From the NCBI GenBank assembly GCA_900755685.1, contig CAAEHI010000027.1:1-52688 (forward strand): DNA of 52,688 nucleotides. The letters run 5' to 3'. This document shows, in pieces, positions 7,349 to 16,300 of this stretch. A program made the translations under genes and the position numbers. The notes under the pieces were generated by a model, which did not search any database, was not told the origin of the DNA, and saw only the letters and a list, made by a program, of their open reading frames with translations. Every line of letters begins with the position of its first letter. Positions within the stretch are counted from its first letter, which is position 1. The stretch is from an uncultured Collinsella sp. (GTDB lineage: Bacteria; Actinomycetota; Coriobacteriia; Coriobacteriales; Coriobacteriaceae).

Positions 7349-8431
7349 CTATCGCACGAAGTACCAGGGGCTTTCCTGTACGGTGGGTTCCAGCGCAATG
7401 CCGGTGCGTTCTTTAAACAGATCCATGTCCTGAGATTTTTCGGTCCACCACGCGTTGGGCTTAAAGGTCATGCTCTCAATGACATGACCGACAAACACAC
7501 TGTTGCGCAGCTTGGAGAAGTCGGTGTTCATAATCAGGATGGACGCGAGCACCAACACGATGCCCAGGACTTTAATCGCGCCGGCGGGCTCGGCGTAGAC
7601 ACCAATGCCCACCAGTACGGTGACGACCGTCTCGAAAGACATTACGACGGGAACTTTCGATGTCTCGAGCCCCATGGACAGACCCTGCATATATAAGATG
7701 TAAGCAACGGCTGTGGGGATGAGTCCAAAGCCAAGGAACAGCAGCAGCAGCTGTGGCGACATTGCCGCGGCGACATCCGGCCACGGAGCCGCGATAGCTG
7801 CCATAACCGCACCGCCAAAAACAAAGCCCCAAAACGTGACAGCCAGCGGGTGGACCGTCTTGGTTGCTATTCGGCTAAACACCGCGAGCGACGCACCACA
7901 AAGGCCTGCAATCACGCCCGACGTGACGCCCCAAACCGAAAAATGAAAACCGGAAAGGTCGCCATTGGTCACTGCAAGCACGCAGCCTACGATGTTAAAG
8001 ACAATGGCAACGAGCTTGTTGGGGGTCACGTCCTCGCGATAAAGCACGCGGCCGAGCATGACGCCAAACACCGGCGAGGTGTAGAGCAGCACCGAGGCCG
8101 TGGACATGCCCACCTCGCCCATGCACTCGTAATAGCAGGTGTTAGCGGCGGCCAAACCGACGATGCCAACAAGCGCACAAGGAACAAGCTCTTTAGGGCT
8201 TGCCTTGAACAGGGCCAGCGGACCCTGAGCCACGGTAGACCCCTCACCCGGACGGCAGCCCATAAACATCAGGACCGGCGCCAAGATAAGCGCTCCGACC
8301 AACAAGCGAAAGGCAGCCATGCTCTGGGACGAAACGCCCATGGCCGAGATGCCGTTTACAAAGATTCCGATGCTGCCCCACATAAGCGCGGCGATCAGCA
8401 CCAGCACATAGCCCAGATTGCTCTTCTTCAA
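7349..8431 (-). CDS. DMT-superfamily transporter (two EamA domains)
   Basis: The 360-residue membrane protein has about ten transmembrane helices in two EamA repeats (about 5-150 and 165-300). A C-terminal extension of about 55 residues (ending SPWYFVR) is longer than usual for the family. EamA proteins commonly export amino acids or other metabolites. Its place between the PTS operon and the second deglycase suggests it may move the freed amine, such as lysine, but direction and substrate are unknown. The start is TTG at 8431 with AGGAGG about five bases before it. The promoter has the CGTTATA motif. The gene is transcribed alone. Confidence 0.85.
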   Translation of the reverse strand: MKKSNLGYVLVLIAALMWGSIGIFVNGISAMGVSSQSMAAFRLLVGALILAPVLMFMGCRPGEGSTVAQGPLALFKASPKELVPCALVGIVGLAAANTCYYECMGEVGMSTASVLLYTSPVFGVMLGRVLYREDVTPNKLVAIVFNIVGCVLAVTNGDLSGFHFSVWGVTSGVIAGLCGASLAVFSRIATKTVHPLAVTFWGFVFGGAVMAAIAAPWPDVAAAMSPQLLLLFLGFGLIPTAVAYILYMQGLSMGLETSKVPVVMSFETVVTVLVGIGVYAEPAGAIKVLGIVLVLASILIMNTDFSKLRNSVFVGHVIESMTFKPNAWWTEKSQDMDLFKERTGIALEPTVQESPWYFVR

Positions 8432-8470
8432 CGCAGCCTCCTCGGTATTGTTTCCAATATGTTTCGTACT

Positions 8471-8490
8471 ACGTTATAGTCGTTATATAC
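8471..8490 (-). promoter_or_regulatory. Candidate operator A, copy 3, before the DMT gene
   Basis: CGTTATA occurs twice in tandem (8472-8478 and 8481-8487, two bases apart). On the minus strand this reads TATAACGACTATAACG, matching TATAACGTCT upstream of the PTS operon and the first GntR gene. A TTGAAA -35-like hexamer lies just upstream on the minus strand. Confidence 0.45.
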
Positions 8491-8561
8491 ATTTTTCAAG
8501 ACACAAATCGGCGAGCGGATAAGTGATCCGTTTTCCTCCGCCCCCAGCGGATTACTGGGCG

Positions 8562-8626
8562 GTTGCGGTGAAATAGTTCCTAAATAGAGGCTTCAAGCCC
8601 CCAAGCAGGAACTATTCCACCGCAAC
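8562..8626. repeat. Inverted repeat with 20-bp arms
   Basis: The left arm is 8562-8581 (GTTGCGGTGAAATAGTTCCT) and the right arm 8607-8626, complementary with one mismatch. It lies between the end of the second SIS gene and the DMT promoter and probably works as a terminator or REP-like element. Confidence 0.6.
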
Positions 8627-8662
8627 TTATGAGGACATCGAGCTGTTAGGCCGCTCTATCCC

Positions 8663-9655
8663 CTAGTAGTCCAGCTTCCACATGTAGCGGCGCGTCATGT
8701 AGTCCTTGTGGGTGACGGCAGAGAGCGCACGCATGTACACGTTGTTGAGGATCGGGGCAAAGATCAGGTGATTGAAGTACTCGCTCACGCTGTCCTTGAT
8801 GTCGTTGAGGCCGAGCTCCTTGGCGTCGAGCTGATAGACGCGCTCGCCACCGTACTGGTTGACGAAGCGGATGCCGCGCTCGTCGTTGCAGCGGCTGCGG
8901 CCGACGCTGATGAGCTGGAACAGCGAGGTGCGCTTGTCCAGGATCTCGAAGGGGCCGTGGAAGAAGTCGCAGGTGTTGATGGTGCAGGAGTCGATCTGCA
9001 GCATCTCCTGCACGTTGCAGATGCTAAAGACGTAGGCGGCACCAAAGAGCGGACCCTGAGCCATCACGTTGATGCAGGGCTTGTCGGCGTTTTGCTCGGC
9101 CCACTTGGCGGCGAGCGGACGGGTGTACTCGACGGCCTTGCGATAGATGGGGTCAACCAGGTCGAAGGCGGCCATAGCGGTCTCGTACTCGGCATAGCCC
9201 TCGGTCTGCTGCGTAAGCTCCATGGCGATCATGGTCACGACGGCGGAGTTGGTGCGGCCCATGCAGGACTCGTCGACGGCCAGGCTGTCATACTGGATCT
9301 TGTAGTCGCAGACCTCGGTGAGGCCGGACTCGTCGACATAGATTGCGATGGTGCTGGCGCCGTGGTCCTTGGCGACCTGGGCGGCGACGATGGTCTCCTT
9401 GGTGCCGCGCATGGACACGACGACGGCCAGGGTGTTCTCGTTGACGTAGGCCGGGGTGGCGTGCACGAACTCGTTGCTGGTGTAGCTGGAGCTCACGACC
9501 TGCGTGGCCTCGTGCTCCATAAAGTACTGGGCAGGATAGTTGCCGCCGTTGGATCCGCCGGCGCCAATCCACACGACGCGCTTGATGCCGCCCTTGTCTG
9601 CCTTGTCAGCCAAAACCTGGGAAACGACATCCTTAACCTGTTCCTGAGTGGTCAT
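8663..9655 (-). CDS. Second SIS-domain sugar-phosphate deglycase (FrlB/Gfr-like)
   Basis: The 330-residue protein is a paralogue of the SIS enzyme at 3382. The first SIS site is IGAGGSNGGNYPAQYF near residue 31, with SMRGTKETIVAA near 80. DFFHGPFEILD (near 230) corresponds to GEYFHGPFEVS in the first enzyme. It ends TRRYMWKLDY. Two such enzymes beside one mannose-type PTS parallel the two deglycases of glucoselysine/fructoselysine systems, each acting on one Amadori or Heyns-type 6-phosphate. Which is which is not readable. It has its own promoter, divergent from the second GntR gene, with three matching operator-like sites between them. The start ATG 9655 has AAAGG about ten bases upstream. 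Confidence 0.85.
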   Translation of the reverse strand: MTTQEQVKDVVSQVLADKADKGGIKRVVWIGAGGSNGGNYPAQYFMEHEATQVVSSSYTSNEFVHATPAYVNENTLAVVVSMRGTKETIVAAQVAKDHGASTIAIYVDESGLTEVCDYKIQYDSLAVDESCMGRTNSAVVTMIAMELTQQTEGYAEYETAMAAFDLVDPIYRKAVEYTRPLAAKWAEQNADKPCINVMAQGPLFGAAYVFSICNVQEMLQIDSCTINTCDFFHGPFEILDKRTSLFQLISVGRSRCNDERGIRFVNQYGGERVYQLDAKELGLNDIKDSVSEYFNHLIFAPILNNVYMRALSAVTHKDYMTRRYMWKLDY

Positions 9656-9694
9656 CGTGCATCAGCCTTTCTTCTCGTTTGATGCTCATCACAG

Positions 9695-9845
9695 GCATAC
9701 AAGTTACATACATGTTTTGGTTATGTCGACTAGTTGTATGCTATATTTATCTTAGAATTTTTGCTGATGCGGTTTTTGATAATTGGCTACCAGCTGTTTT
9801 GTTGTCGTATTGAATACATGCTTGCTTAGATAAGCATACAAGTTA
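9695..9845. promoter_or_regulatory. Operator B: three GCATACAAGTTA-type sites in a divergent promoter
   Basis: GCATACAAGTTA occurs at 9695-9706 and identically at 9834-9845. Its inverted form TAGTTGTATGC is at 9731-9741. The third site lies between a plausible -35 TTGCTT and -10 GATATA of the plus-strand GntR gene. The layout fits autoregulation plus control of the divergent SIS gene by the GntR protein at 9862. Confidence 0.6.
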
Positions 9846-9861
9846 GATATAGGCTGATCGC

Positions 9862-10584
9862 ATGAACGCTTCATCTAAAAAGAAACTGAGCCAATACGAG
9901 CGCTTGGCGGGTACGCTTCGCGACCGCATCGCCGCCGGCATCTACGCACGCGGAGACAAGCTGCCGTCCGAGATGGAGCTCATGGGCGAATCGGGGCTGT
10001 CGCGCAGCACCGTGCGCCACGCCCTTAAGGTGCTCGTTGATGAGGGCCTAATTCGTACCGAGCGCGGGCGCGGCGCCTTTGTGGCCGACACGCCCGCGCT
10101 CCACGAGAACAACCTAGTGTTTTCGAGCTATACCAAGCAGGTCGAAGGCCAGGGCATGAAGCCCACCACGCGCACTGTGGATTCGGGCTTTGCCAAGGCG
10201 GCCGGCAGCATAGCTAAGTTCTTTGACGCCGCCGTGGGCAGCAAGCTCGTCAAACTTGTCCGTCTGCGTTATCTGGACGACGCGCCGCTGTGCCTGGAGA
10301 CCACCTACCTGCCGCCAAGCTTCGAGACGCTCATCGATCGCGATATTAACGGTTCGCTCTACGCCACGCTGCGCCAGGAATTCCATCGCGCGCCGGCACA
10401 GGGACATAAGACCTTTGAGGTGTGCTATGCCTCGCAAAACGAGGCGTTTTTGCTCAACGTTGAGCGTGGGCAGGCGCTGATCCTGATCACCGACTACGTC
10501 TACGACACCGACGGCCGCCCGCTCCATGTCTCCAAGCGCATCCAGCGCACCGACCGCGCCAAATACACCGAGCCCATCGGCTAA
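9862..10584 (+). CDS. GntR-family (HutC/UTRA) regulator, divergent from SIS enzyme
   Basis: The 240-residue regulator has a GntR winged HTH (about 10-75; KLPSEMELMGESGLSRSTVR) and a UTRA ligand domain (about 95-235). It is one of few plus-strand genes here. The divergent layout with the SIS gene at 9655, and three copies of an operator-like sequence between them, suggest it controls that gene and itself in response to the sugar phosphate. It differs from the GntR protein at 291, so the locus appears to have two regulators with different DNA targets. The ATG at 9862 lacks a strong ribosome-binding site (only AGATATAGG upstream). Confidence 0.9.
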   Translation: MNASSKKKLSQYERLAGTLRDRIAAGIYARGDKLPSEMELMGESGLSRSTVRHALKVLVDEGLIRTERGRGAFVADTPALHENNLVFSSYTKQVEGQGMKPTTRTVDSGFAKAAGSIAKFFDAAVGSKLVKLVRLRYLDDAPLCLETTYLPPSFETLIDRDINGSLYATLRQEFHRAPAQGHKTFEVCYASQNEAFLLNVERGQALILITDYVYDTDGRPLHVSKRIQRTDRAKYTEPIG

Positions 10585-10591
10585 CCAATCG

Positions 10592-10632
10592 AAAACCACC
10601 ACAATGGGGACAGGCACCTTTGTGGTGGTTTT
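10592..10632. terminator. Bidirectional terminator between convergent genes
   Basis: AAAACCACCACAA (10592-10604) pairs perfectly with TTGTGGTGGTTTT (10620-10632). The loop contains TGGGGACAGGCACC. T-runs exist on both strands. It serves the GntR gene (plus) and overlaps the stop codon of the acetyltransferase gene (minus). Confidence 0.85.
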
Positions 10633-11212
10633 AGGCGAGGAGATCGGGGAACCAGGTTGGTTTGGGTTGGTTGGGTGTGCGCTCGGCTAGGACCAGCTCC
10701 ATCCAGCACATGTCGTACCAGCGGCCGAACTTTTGGGCGCAGCGATCGAAGGTACCCACCAGGCGATATCCCATATGAGCATGGAAATCCTGACTGTTGT
10801 GCGTCAGGTACTCATCGTCCTTGTCGTGCGGCACGGCGATGAGCGCGCACATATTGGTGATGCCCATCGCGATCAGACATTGCTTGAGCGCATCGTGCAG
10901 CTTGCGGCCCAGCCCGCCGTGGAGCACGTCGCGCGCCAGGTAGATCGACGTCTCGACCGACCAGTCGTATGCCTCGCGGCTGTTGAGCGAACTCACATAG
11001 GCATAGCCTACCGGACGCCCGTCCAGCTCCATCACCAGATACGGATAGCGCTTGAGTGTACGCTCGACGCGCCCGGCGAACTCCTCAACGCTCGGCACCT
11101 CGTATTCGCAGGTAATCGCCGTCTGGCGCACATACGGCTCATAGATGGCAAGCAACGCCGGCGCATCATCGGGCGTCGCCAGGCGAATCGTCGGCTCGGA
11201 CATCTCGGTCAT
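10631..11212 (-). CDS. GNAT N-acetyltransferase, phosphinothricin acetyltransferase type
   Basis: The 193-residue protein has the GNAT fold across its length. It opens TIRLATPDDAPALLAIYEPY. SVETSIYLARDVLHGGLGRKL carries the acetyl-CoA loop (about 100-125), and FHAHMGYRLVGTF is the late beta-bulge region. This matches the Pat/MddA group, which acetylates small amino-group substrates. The natural substrate is unknown. The start at 11212 follows GGGAGGGG. The frame extends to 11236, but that ATG has no ribosome site. A terminator of the upstream aldolase gene separates the two genes. Confidence 0.85.
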   Translation of the reverse strand: MTEMSEPTIRLATPDDAPALLAIYEPYVRQTAITCEYEVPSVEEFAGRVERTLKRYPYLVMELDGRPVGYAYVSSLNSREAYDWSVETSIYLARDVLHGGLGRKLHDALKQCLIAMGITNMCALIAVPHDKDDEYLTHNSQDFHAHMGYRLVGTFDRCAQKFGRWYDMCWMELVLAERTPNQPKPTWFPDLLA

Positions 11213-11237
11213 ACAACCCCTCCCCCTCAAAAGCAAA

Positions 11238-11271
11238 GGCCGCCTTGCACCAAACCCAGCGCAAGGCGGCC
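11238..11271 (-). terminator. Terminator of threonine aldolase gene
   Basis: GGCCGCCTTGC (11238-11248) pairs with GCAAGGCGGCC (11261-11271), 11 bp perfect. On the minus strand it is followed by TTTGCTTTTG. It lies 20 nt past the aldolase stop. Confidence 0.8.
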
Positions 11272-11289
11272 CCTCGTCATTACATCAGG

Positions 11290-12315
11290 CTACAGGACAG
11301 CCGCCAACGCGTCGATATCCTCCTGCGTCGTGGCCCAGCTGGTGCAAAAGCGCACCACTGTGTGGGTCTCGTCGTACTTTTCCCAGTACTCGATCGAGGC
11401 ATGCTCGCGAATGCGGGCCATGTCTTCGTTGGGCAGAATCACGAACTGCTGGTTGGTCGGCGTCTCCAAGAAGAACTGGTAGCCGCGCTCGTGCAGCACG
11501 CGACGCAGCGCCTGAGCGGCCTCAATCGCCTGGCGACCAATCTCAAAATACAGGCCATCGGTAAAGAGTGCCTCAAACTGGACGCCCGTCAGGCGACCCT
11601 TGGCCAACAGCGCGCCGTGCTGCTTAATGCGCGGAATAGGATGCGCCGGAGCATGCATGCCGCAAAACACCACGGCCTCGCCGCACAGAGCGCCGCACTT
11701 GGTGCCACCGATGTAGAACACGTCGCACAGCTGCGCCAGCTCGGGCAGGGTAATGTCGCACTCATCGGCCGCCAGCGCATAGGCTAGGCGAGCACCGTCC
11801 ACAAACAGCGGAATCTCATGCTTCTGGCACACCGCGTGAATCGCCGCGAGCTCGGCCTTGGAGTACAGCGTGCCGTACTCGGTCGATAGGCTCACGTACA
11901 CGGCGCCCGGGAACACCGTGTGCTCGTAGCTCTCGTTTTCGTAGAACACCTGAATATAGTTCTCGAGGTCCTCGGCGTGCATCTTGCCCTCGTAGCCGGG
12001 GATGGTGAGCACCTTGTGGCCGCCAAACTCGATGGCGCCCGCCTCGTGGCAGGCGACGTGGCCGGTCTCGGCGGCAACGACGCCCTCGTAGGGCGCAAGC
12101 AGCATGTCGATCACCGTCGCGTTGGCCTGCGTGCCGCCCACCAGAAAAAACACGTCGGCATCGGGGGCCTGACAGGCCTCGCGGATGAGCTGCTTGGCAC
12201 GCTCGGTGTGTGCATCGGTACCGTAGCCGGGCTGCGGCTCCATATTGGTGTCGACGAGTGCCTGCAGCACTGCCGGGTGTGCGCCGTGGGAATAGTCGTT
12301 GTTAAACGCGAGCAT
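11290..12315 (-). CDS. Low-specificity threonine aldolase family (PLP enzyme)
   Basis: The 341-residue fold-type I PLP enzyme has the PLP lysine at Lys206 in YIGGTKCGA. The cofactor Asp lies in FVDGARLAYA (about 183). MLAFNNDYSHGAHPAVLQAL resembles the aldolase N-terminus. It would cleave threonine or allo-threonine to glycine and acetaldehyde in the cytosol. A related beta-eliminating lyase role is possible. I start at ATG 12315, with AGAGG six bases upstream. The frame runs to 12354 without a better site. It follows the PAP2 gene by 45 nt and may share its transcript. Confidence 0.85.
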   Translation of the reverse strand: MLAFNNDYSHGAHPAVLQALVDTNMEPQPGYGTDAHTERAKQLIREACQAPDADVFFLVGGTQANATVIDMLLAPYEGVVAAETGHVACHEAGAIEFGGHKVLTIPGYEGKMHAEDLENYIQVFYENESYEHTVFPGAVYVSLSTEYGTLYSKAELAAIHAVCQKHEIPLFVDGARLAYALAADECDITLPELAQLCDVFYIGGTKCGALCGEAVVFCGMHAPAHPIPRIKQHGALLAKGRLTGVQFEALFTDGLYFEIGRQAIEAAQALRRVLHERGYQFFLETPTNQQFVILPNEDMARIREHASIEYWEKYDETHTVVRFCTSWATTQEDIDALAAVL

Positions 12316-12360
12316 GGCAATCCTCTCTAGCCGGGCACGGGCCCGATGATTCAAACGGGG

Positions 12361-13224
12361 CTATTGTACGCCGTTGGGATAGGCAACGCGCGCGGCAAGG
12401 CACTCAAGCGCCAGCACCAGGGCAAAGCCGCAGCTCACGTCACTCAAAAAGTGTGCTCCAATCACGATACGGCCAAAGGCGACGAGCGCCGCGACCACAG
12501 CCGCCGTCCAAAAGACCACGCGGCGGCGCGACGGCTTTTCCTTAAAGGCCGCTGCGGGAAGCCCGGCGAGCATAAGGCCGATCGCCGCGTGCGCCGTGTG
12601 TCCGCTCGCAAACGACTTGAAGCCGTCCTTGATCACGCCAGCGGCAATATAGGCCCACTTGTCGGGGTTGCCGATCACCCACCACGGCTGAAAATTGAGC
12701 CCTGGCGTGACCTCGATCACGCGCATGCGCGGGCGCGACCACAGCGGTTTGACGATCACGTTGAGGATAATGGCCTGAGCGACCCACACAGCAAGTACCA
12801 TCAACGCCCAGCGCGTAAGCTCGTCGGACTCGGTCGCGCGCGTGAGGCAATAGACGATAAGGTTGGCGGCGATCACCAGCACAAACGTCAGCACTAACTG
12901 AACAGCGATGAGTTTGCCGCCAACCTTCAGGGACGAGACGATCTCGTAGCCGGCCAGGCCAACGTTGACGAGGATGCCGAGCACGGCGAGCCATTTGCTC
13001 CCCCCGGAGTCGGGACGCACCGCGCGCACGAGCATGACGCCCGCGACGCTCGCCGTCAGCTCAAACGGCAGCTCGCCGACGGCCTCGATAAAGCGGCCGT
13101 ACATGCTGCCGATATTGAACAGCGCGCTCGAGATTTGGTAATCGAAAAAGGTGCCGATGAACAGACAGAGAGTCAGGATGGCCGCGACGACGACGGCATC
13201 TTTCTTATAGATGTACCCGAACAT
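12361..13224 (-). CDS. PAP2-family membrane phosphatase
   Basis: The 287-residue integral membrane protein has about six helices. The lipid-phosphatase motifs are present: KPLWSRPRMR (about 162-171), SFASGHTAHA (about 206-215) and GRIVIGAHFLSD (about 250-261) with the last catalytic His and Asp. Such enzymes dephosphorylate lipid phosphates such as undecaprenyl pyrophosphate or phosphatidic acid; the substrate here is unknown. The second motif has Ala-Ser-Gly-His rather than Pro-Ser-Gly-His. The start ATG 13224 follows AAAGGA. The next upstream gene, mfd, ends 156 nt away behind a long inverted repeat. Confidence 0.85.
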   Translation of the reverse strand: MFGYIYKKDAVVVAAILTLCLFIGTFFDYQISSALFNIGSMYGRFIEAVGELPFELTASVAGVMLVRAVRPDSGGSKWLAVLGILVNVGLAGYEIVSSLKVGGKLIAVQLVLTFVLVIAANLIVYCLTRATESDELTRWALMVLAVWVAQAIILNVIVKPLWSRPRMRVIEVTPGLNFQPWWVIGNPDKWAYIAAGVIKDGFKSFASGHTAHAAIGLMLAGLPAAAFKEKPSRRRVVFWTAAVVAALVAFGRIVIGAHFLSDVSCGFALVLALECLAARVAYPNGVQ

Positions 13225-13263
13225 TGCTTCCTTTCGGTCGGGTGGAGGGTCAACCAGCAACGT

Positions 13264-13370
13264 GGTGGGACAAAGTAATCAGTAGTTTTTGTCCCAGGGT
13301 CGCCTGCGGCAACGAGCTCGATGCGGCTTTCGCACCTGGGACAAAGAACTACTGATAACTTTGTCCCACC
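13264..13370. repeat. BIME-like inverted repeat with palindromic arms
   Basis: The left arm 13264-13298 and right arm 13335-13370 are complementary over about 35 bp with two small differences. Each arm is itself a hairpin (GGGACAAA ... TTTGTCCC). It lies just after mfd on the minus strand and may end mfd transcripts. The structure resembles paired REP units. Confidence 0.75.
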
Positions 13371-13380
13371 GACTTACTTG

Positions 13381-16300
13381 TTAGTCGTCGTCACTGGCAC
13401 CCAGCTGCTGCAGCAGCATGAGCGCCGCGGCCACAGGGCCGGTGCCGTCGTTGGCGTCAAGGCCGCGGCCCAAGCCGCTGCCCGCACCGGCGCCCGCCTT
13501 GTAGGGCACCGACAGCTTGCGGCTCTTGGGGAAGTTCACCGCGCCATAGCGGGTCTTAAGCTCAAAGGCCACCTTCTTGGGCACGTCGACGCCCAAAAAC
13601 GTGATGCGTCCGCCGCTGAGCGTGACACTCTCGAGCCCCAGGCGCTCGCCGCGGATGCGGATACGCGCGCGGTTGAACAGGTTGAGTCCCGCCAACGGCA
13701 GCTCGCCATGCGCGGCCTCGGTCTCTTCCTGCACCTCGTCGATACTCTCAAGGTCCTCGGCCGCTGCGAGCTTGCGGTACACGAGCACGCGCTGGTCCAC
13801 CGCCGGCAGGTACTCCTCGGACAAGAAGTAATCGGCCGGCAGGTTAATGCCCACGCTCGCCGCCTCCACGCCGGCGTCGTCATCGCCGCGCGCCTCGGCC
13901 ACTGCCTGGCCCAACATCTGCGTAAACAGGTCGAAGCCCACGCTCGACAGGTTGCCGTGCTGCTCGGCGCCCATAAGCGAGCCGGCACCACGGATCTCCA
14001 GGTCGCGCATGGCGATGCGCATGCCGCTGCCCAGGTCCTGGAACTCGGAAAGTGCGGTCAGGCGCGCCGTCGCCTCCTCGGTGAGCGGCAGCTCGCCCGG
14101 GAACATAAAGTACGCGTAGGCCTGCGTGGCAGAGCGACCCACACGGCCCTTGAGCTGGTAGAGCTGTGCCAGGCCCAGGCGCTGCGAGTCCTCGATGATC
14201 AGCGTGTTGGCAGTCGCGTTGTCGATGCCGCTCTCCACGATGGTCGTGGCGATGAGCACGTCGATCTTTTTGGTCGCGAACTCGATCATCACGTCCTCGA
14301 CCTCGCGCGGGCTCATCTTGCCGTGCGCCACGCCCACGCGCGCCTCGGGCGCGGCCTCGTGCACGCGCGCCACGGCGTCGTCGATGGTCTTGACGCGGTT
14401 GGACACGTAGTACACCTGACCGCCGCGGCCCACCTCCAGGCGAATCGCCGCACTCACCACGTCGGGGTCGTACTCTCCCACGTGCACGATCACGGGGCGG
14501 CGCCCGGTCGGCGGCGTGGTGATCAGGCTCATGTCGCGCACGCCGCTCGTGGCCATCTGCATGGTTCGCGGAATCGGCGTTGCCGAAAGCGTGAGCACGT
14601 CAATCTGCTCACGCAGGTTCTTGAGCTGCTCCTTGTGCTGCACGCCAAAGCGCTGCTCCTCGTCGATGATCACCAGGCCCAGGTTCTTGGGGTTCACATC
14701 GGCCGAAAGCAAGCGGTGCGTGCCGATGAGCACATCGATCGTGCCCTCGGCAAACGCCTTGAGCGCGCGCTTTTGCTGCGCCGGCGTGCGGAAGCGGCTG
14801 AGCACCTCGACCTCAAGGCCAAACGGGGCAAAGCGCTCAAAGAAGGTCTCGTAGTGCTGCTGGGCCAGAATGGTCGTGGGGCAGAGCACCATGACCTGGC
14901 GGCCGGAGTCGACGCACTTAAACGCCGCGCGCAGGGCGACCTCGGTCTTGCCAAAGCCCACGTCGCCGCACAGCAGGCGGTCCATGGGCTTGGGCGCCTC
15001 CATGTCGGCCTTAATGTCGGCGATGGCCTCCAGCTGATCACGCGTCTCGTCGTAGGGAAAGCTCTCCTCCATCTCGATCTGCTCGGGCGTGTCGGGCGGG
15101 CAGGCGATGCCTGCGATCGACGAGCGGCGCGTATACAAGTCGACCAGGTCAAACGCCAGCTTTTTGGCGTTCTTGCGCGCCTTATTGGTGGCACGCGTCC
15201 AGTCGGCAGTGTTGAGCCTGGTCAGGCGCGGCTTGTCGCCGTCGGGGCCAACATAGCGCGTGATGCGGTCGACCTGCTCAAGCGGCACGTAGAGCTTGTC
15301 GCCGTCGGCATATTCCAGCAAAAAGTAGTCGCGCTCCTTGCCACCCACTTCCTGGCGCGCAATCTCGCTAAAGAGCGCGATGCCGTGGGTGGCGTGCACC
15401 ACGTAGTCTCCCGGCTTAAACGGAAACGTGATCTGCGTAATGTCCACCTTGCGGCGGCTGCGCGCGCGGTTGGCATCCATACGGGCGTTGAGGTCGGCGA
15501 TCGAGAACACGGCCAGGTTGGCATCGGGCACCACCACGCCCTGCGGCAGGGCGGCATCGACAAAGGTCACGCGTCCGCGCGAGATAGTGGGCACGGCAGC
15601 ACCGGCGGCAGCCTGGGCCGCGCCCGCCTCGAGCGAGCGGGCGTTGAGCGCGTCAGCCTTACGCTCGCGAATTGCAGCATGAGCATCCTGACGGGCAGCA
15701 CGATCGGCAGAATCTGCCGCCGCCACGCGCACGCGCTCGCCAATGACGCCGGCGTTTTCGGGCGCGGCCGTCAGCGATTCCTCAAAGGTAATGCCCTCGT
15801 CGCCAAAGGTGAGCTCCATCGACTCGCGCGCGCCGCGGTCGGGAATGGCAAACACGCAGGCATAGCGCTTGCCCACGACTTCCTGAACGCGCGTCATAAA
15901 ACGGTTGTCCGAGCCTGCGATAGCAGGCTGCTCAATCTTGAGCTCGGCCGTCACCGCACCGCCGGCACGGATGAGGTTTACGTAGTTCAAGCGCTGCTGG
16001 GCACCAAAATCGAGCTGTTGAGCGCGCACGTACAGACCATCCAGGCGGTCAATCCCTGCCTCGCCGGCACGCGCCTCGATATCCTCGTAGGCGCGCAGGC
16101 AGTCGTCGAACAGCGAGCGCGGCTCGGACAGAACCACGAGCGCCTTGCCGCTCACGTGCGCCAACGGGCTTACGGCCTGGCCGTACATCACCGGCAAAAA
16201 GCGGTCGAGCTCGGGCGTGACGATGCGCGCATCCACCATCTCGAGCAGCGCCGCCAGTTTGCTGTCATCCTGGCTGGCGCGATAGAGCGCCACATGCATG

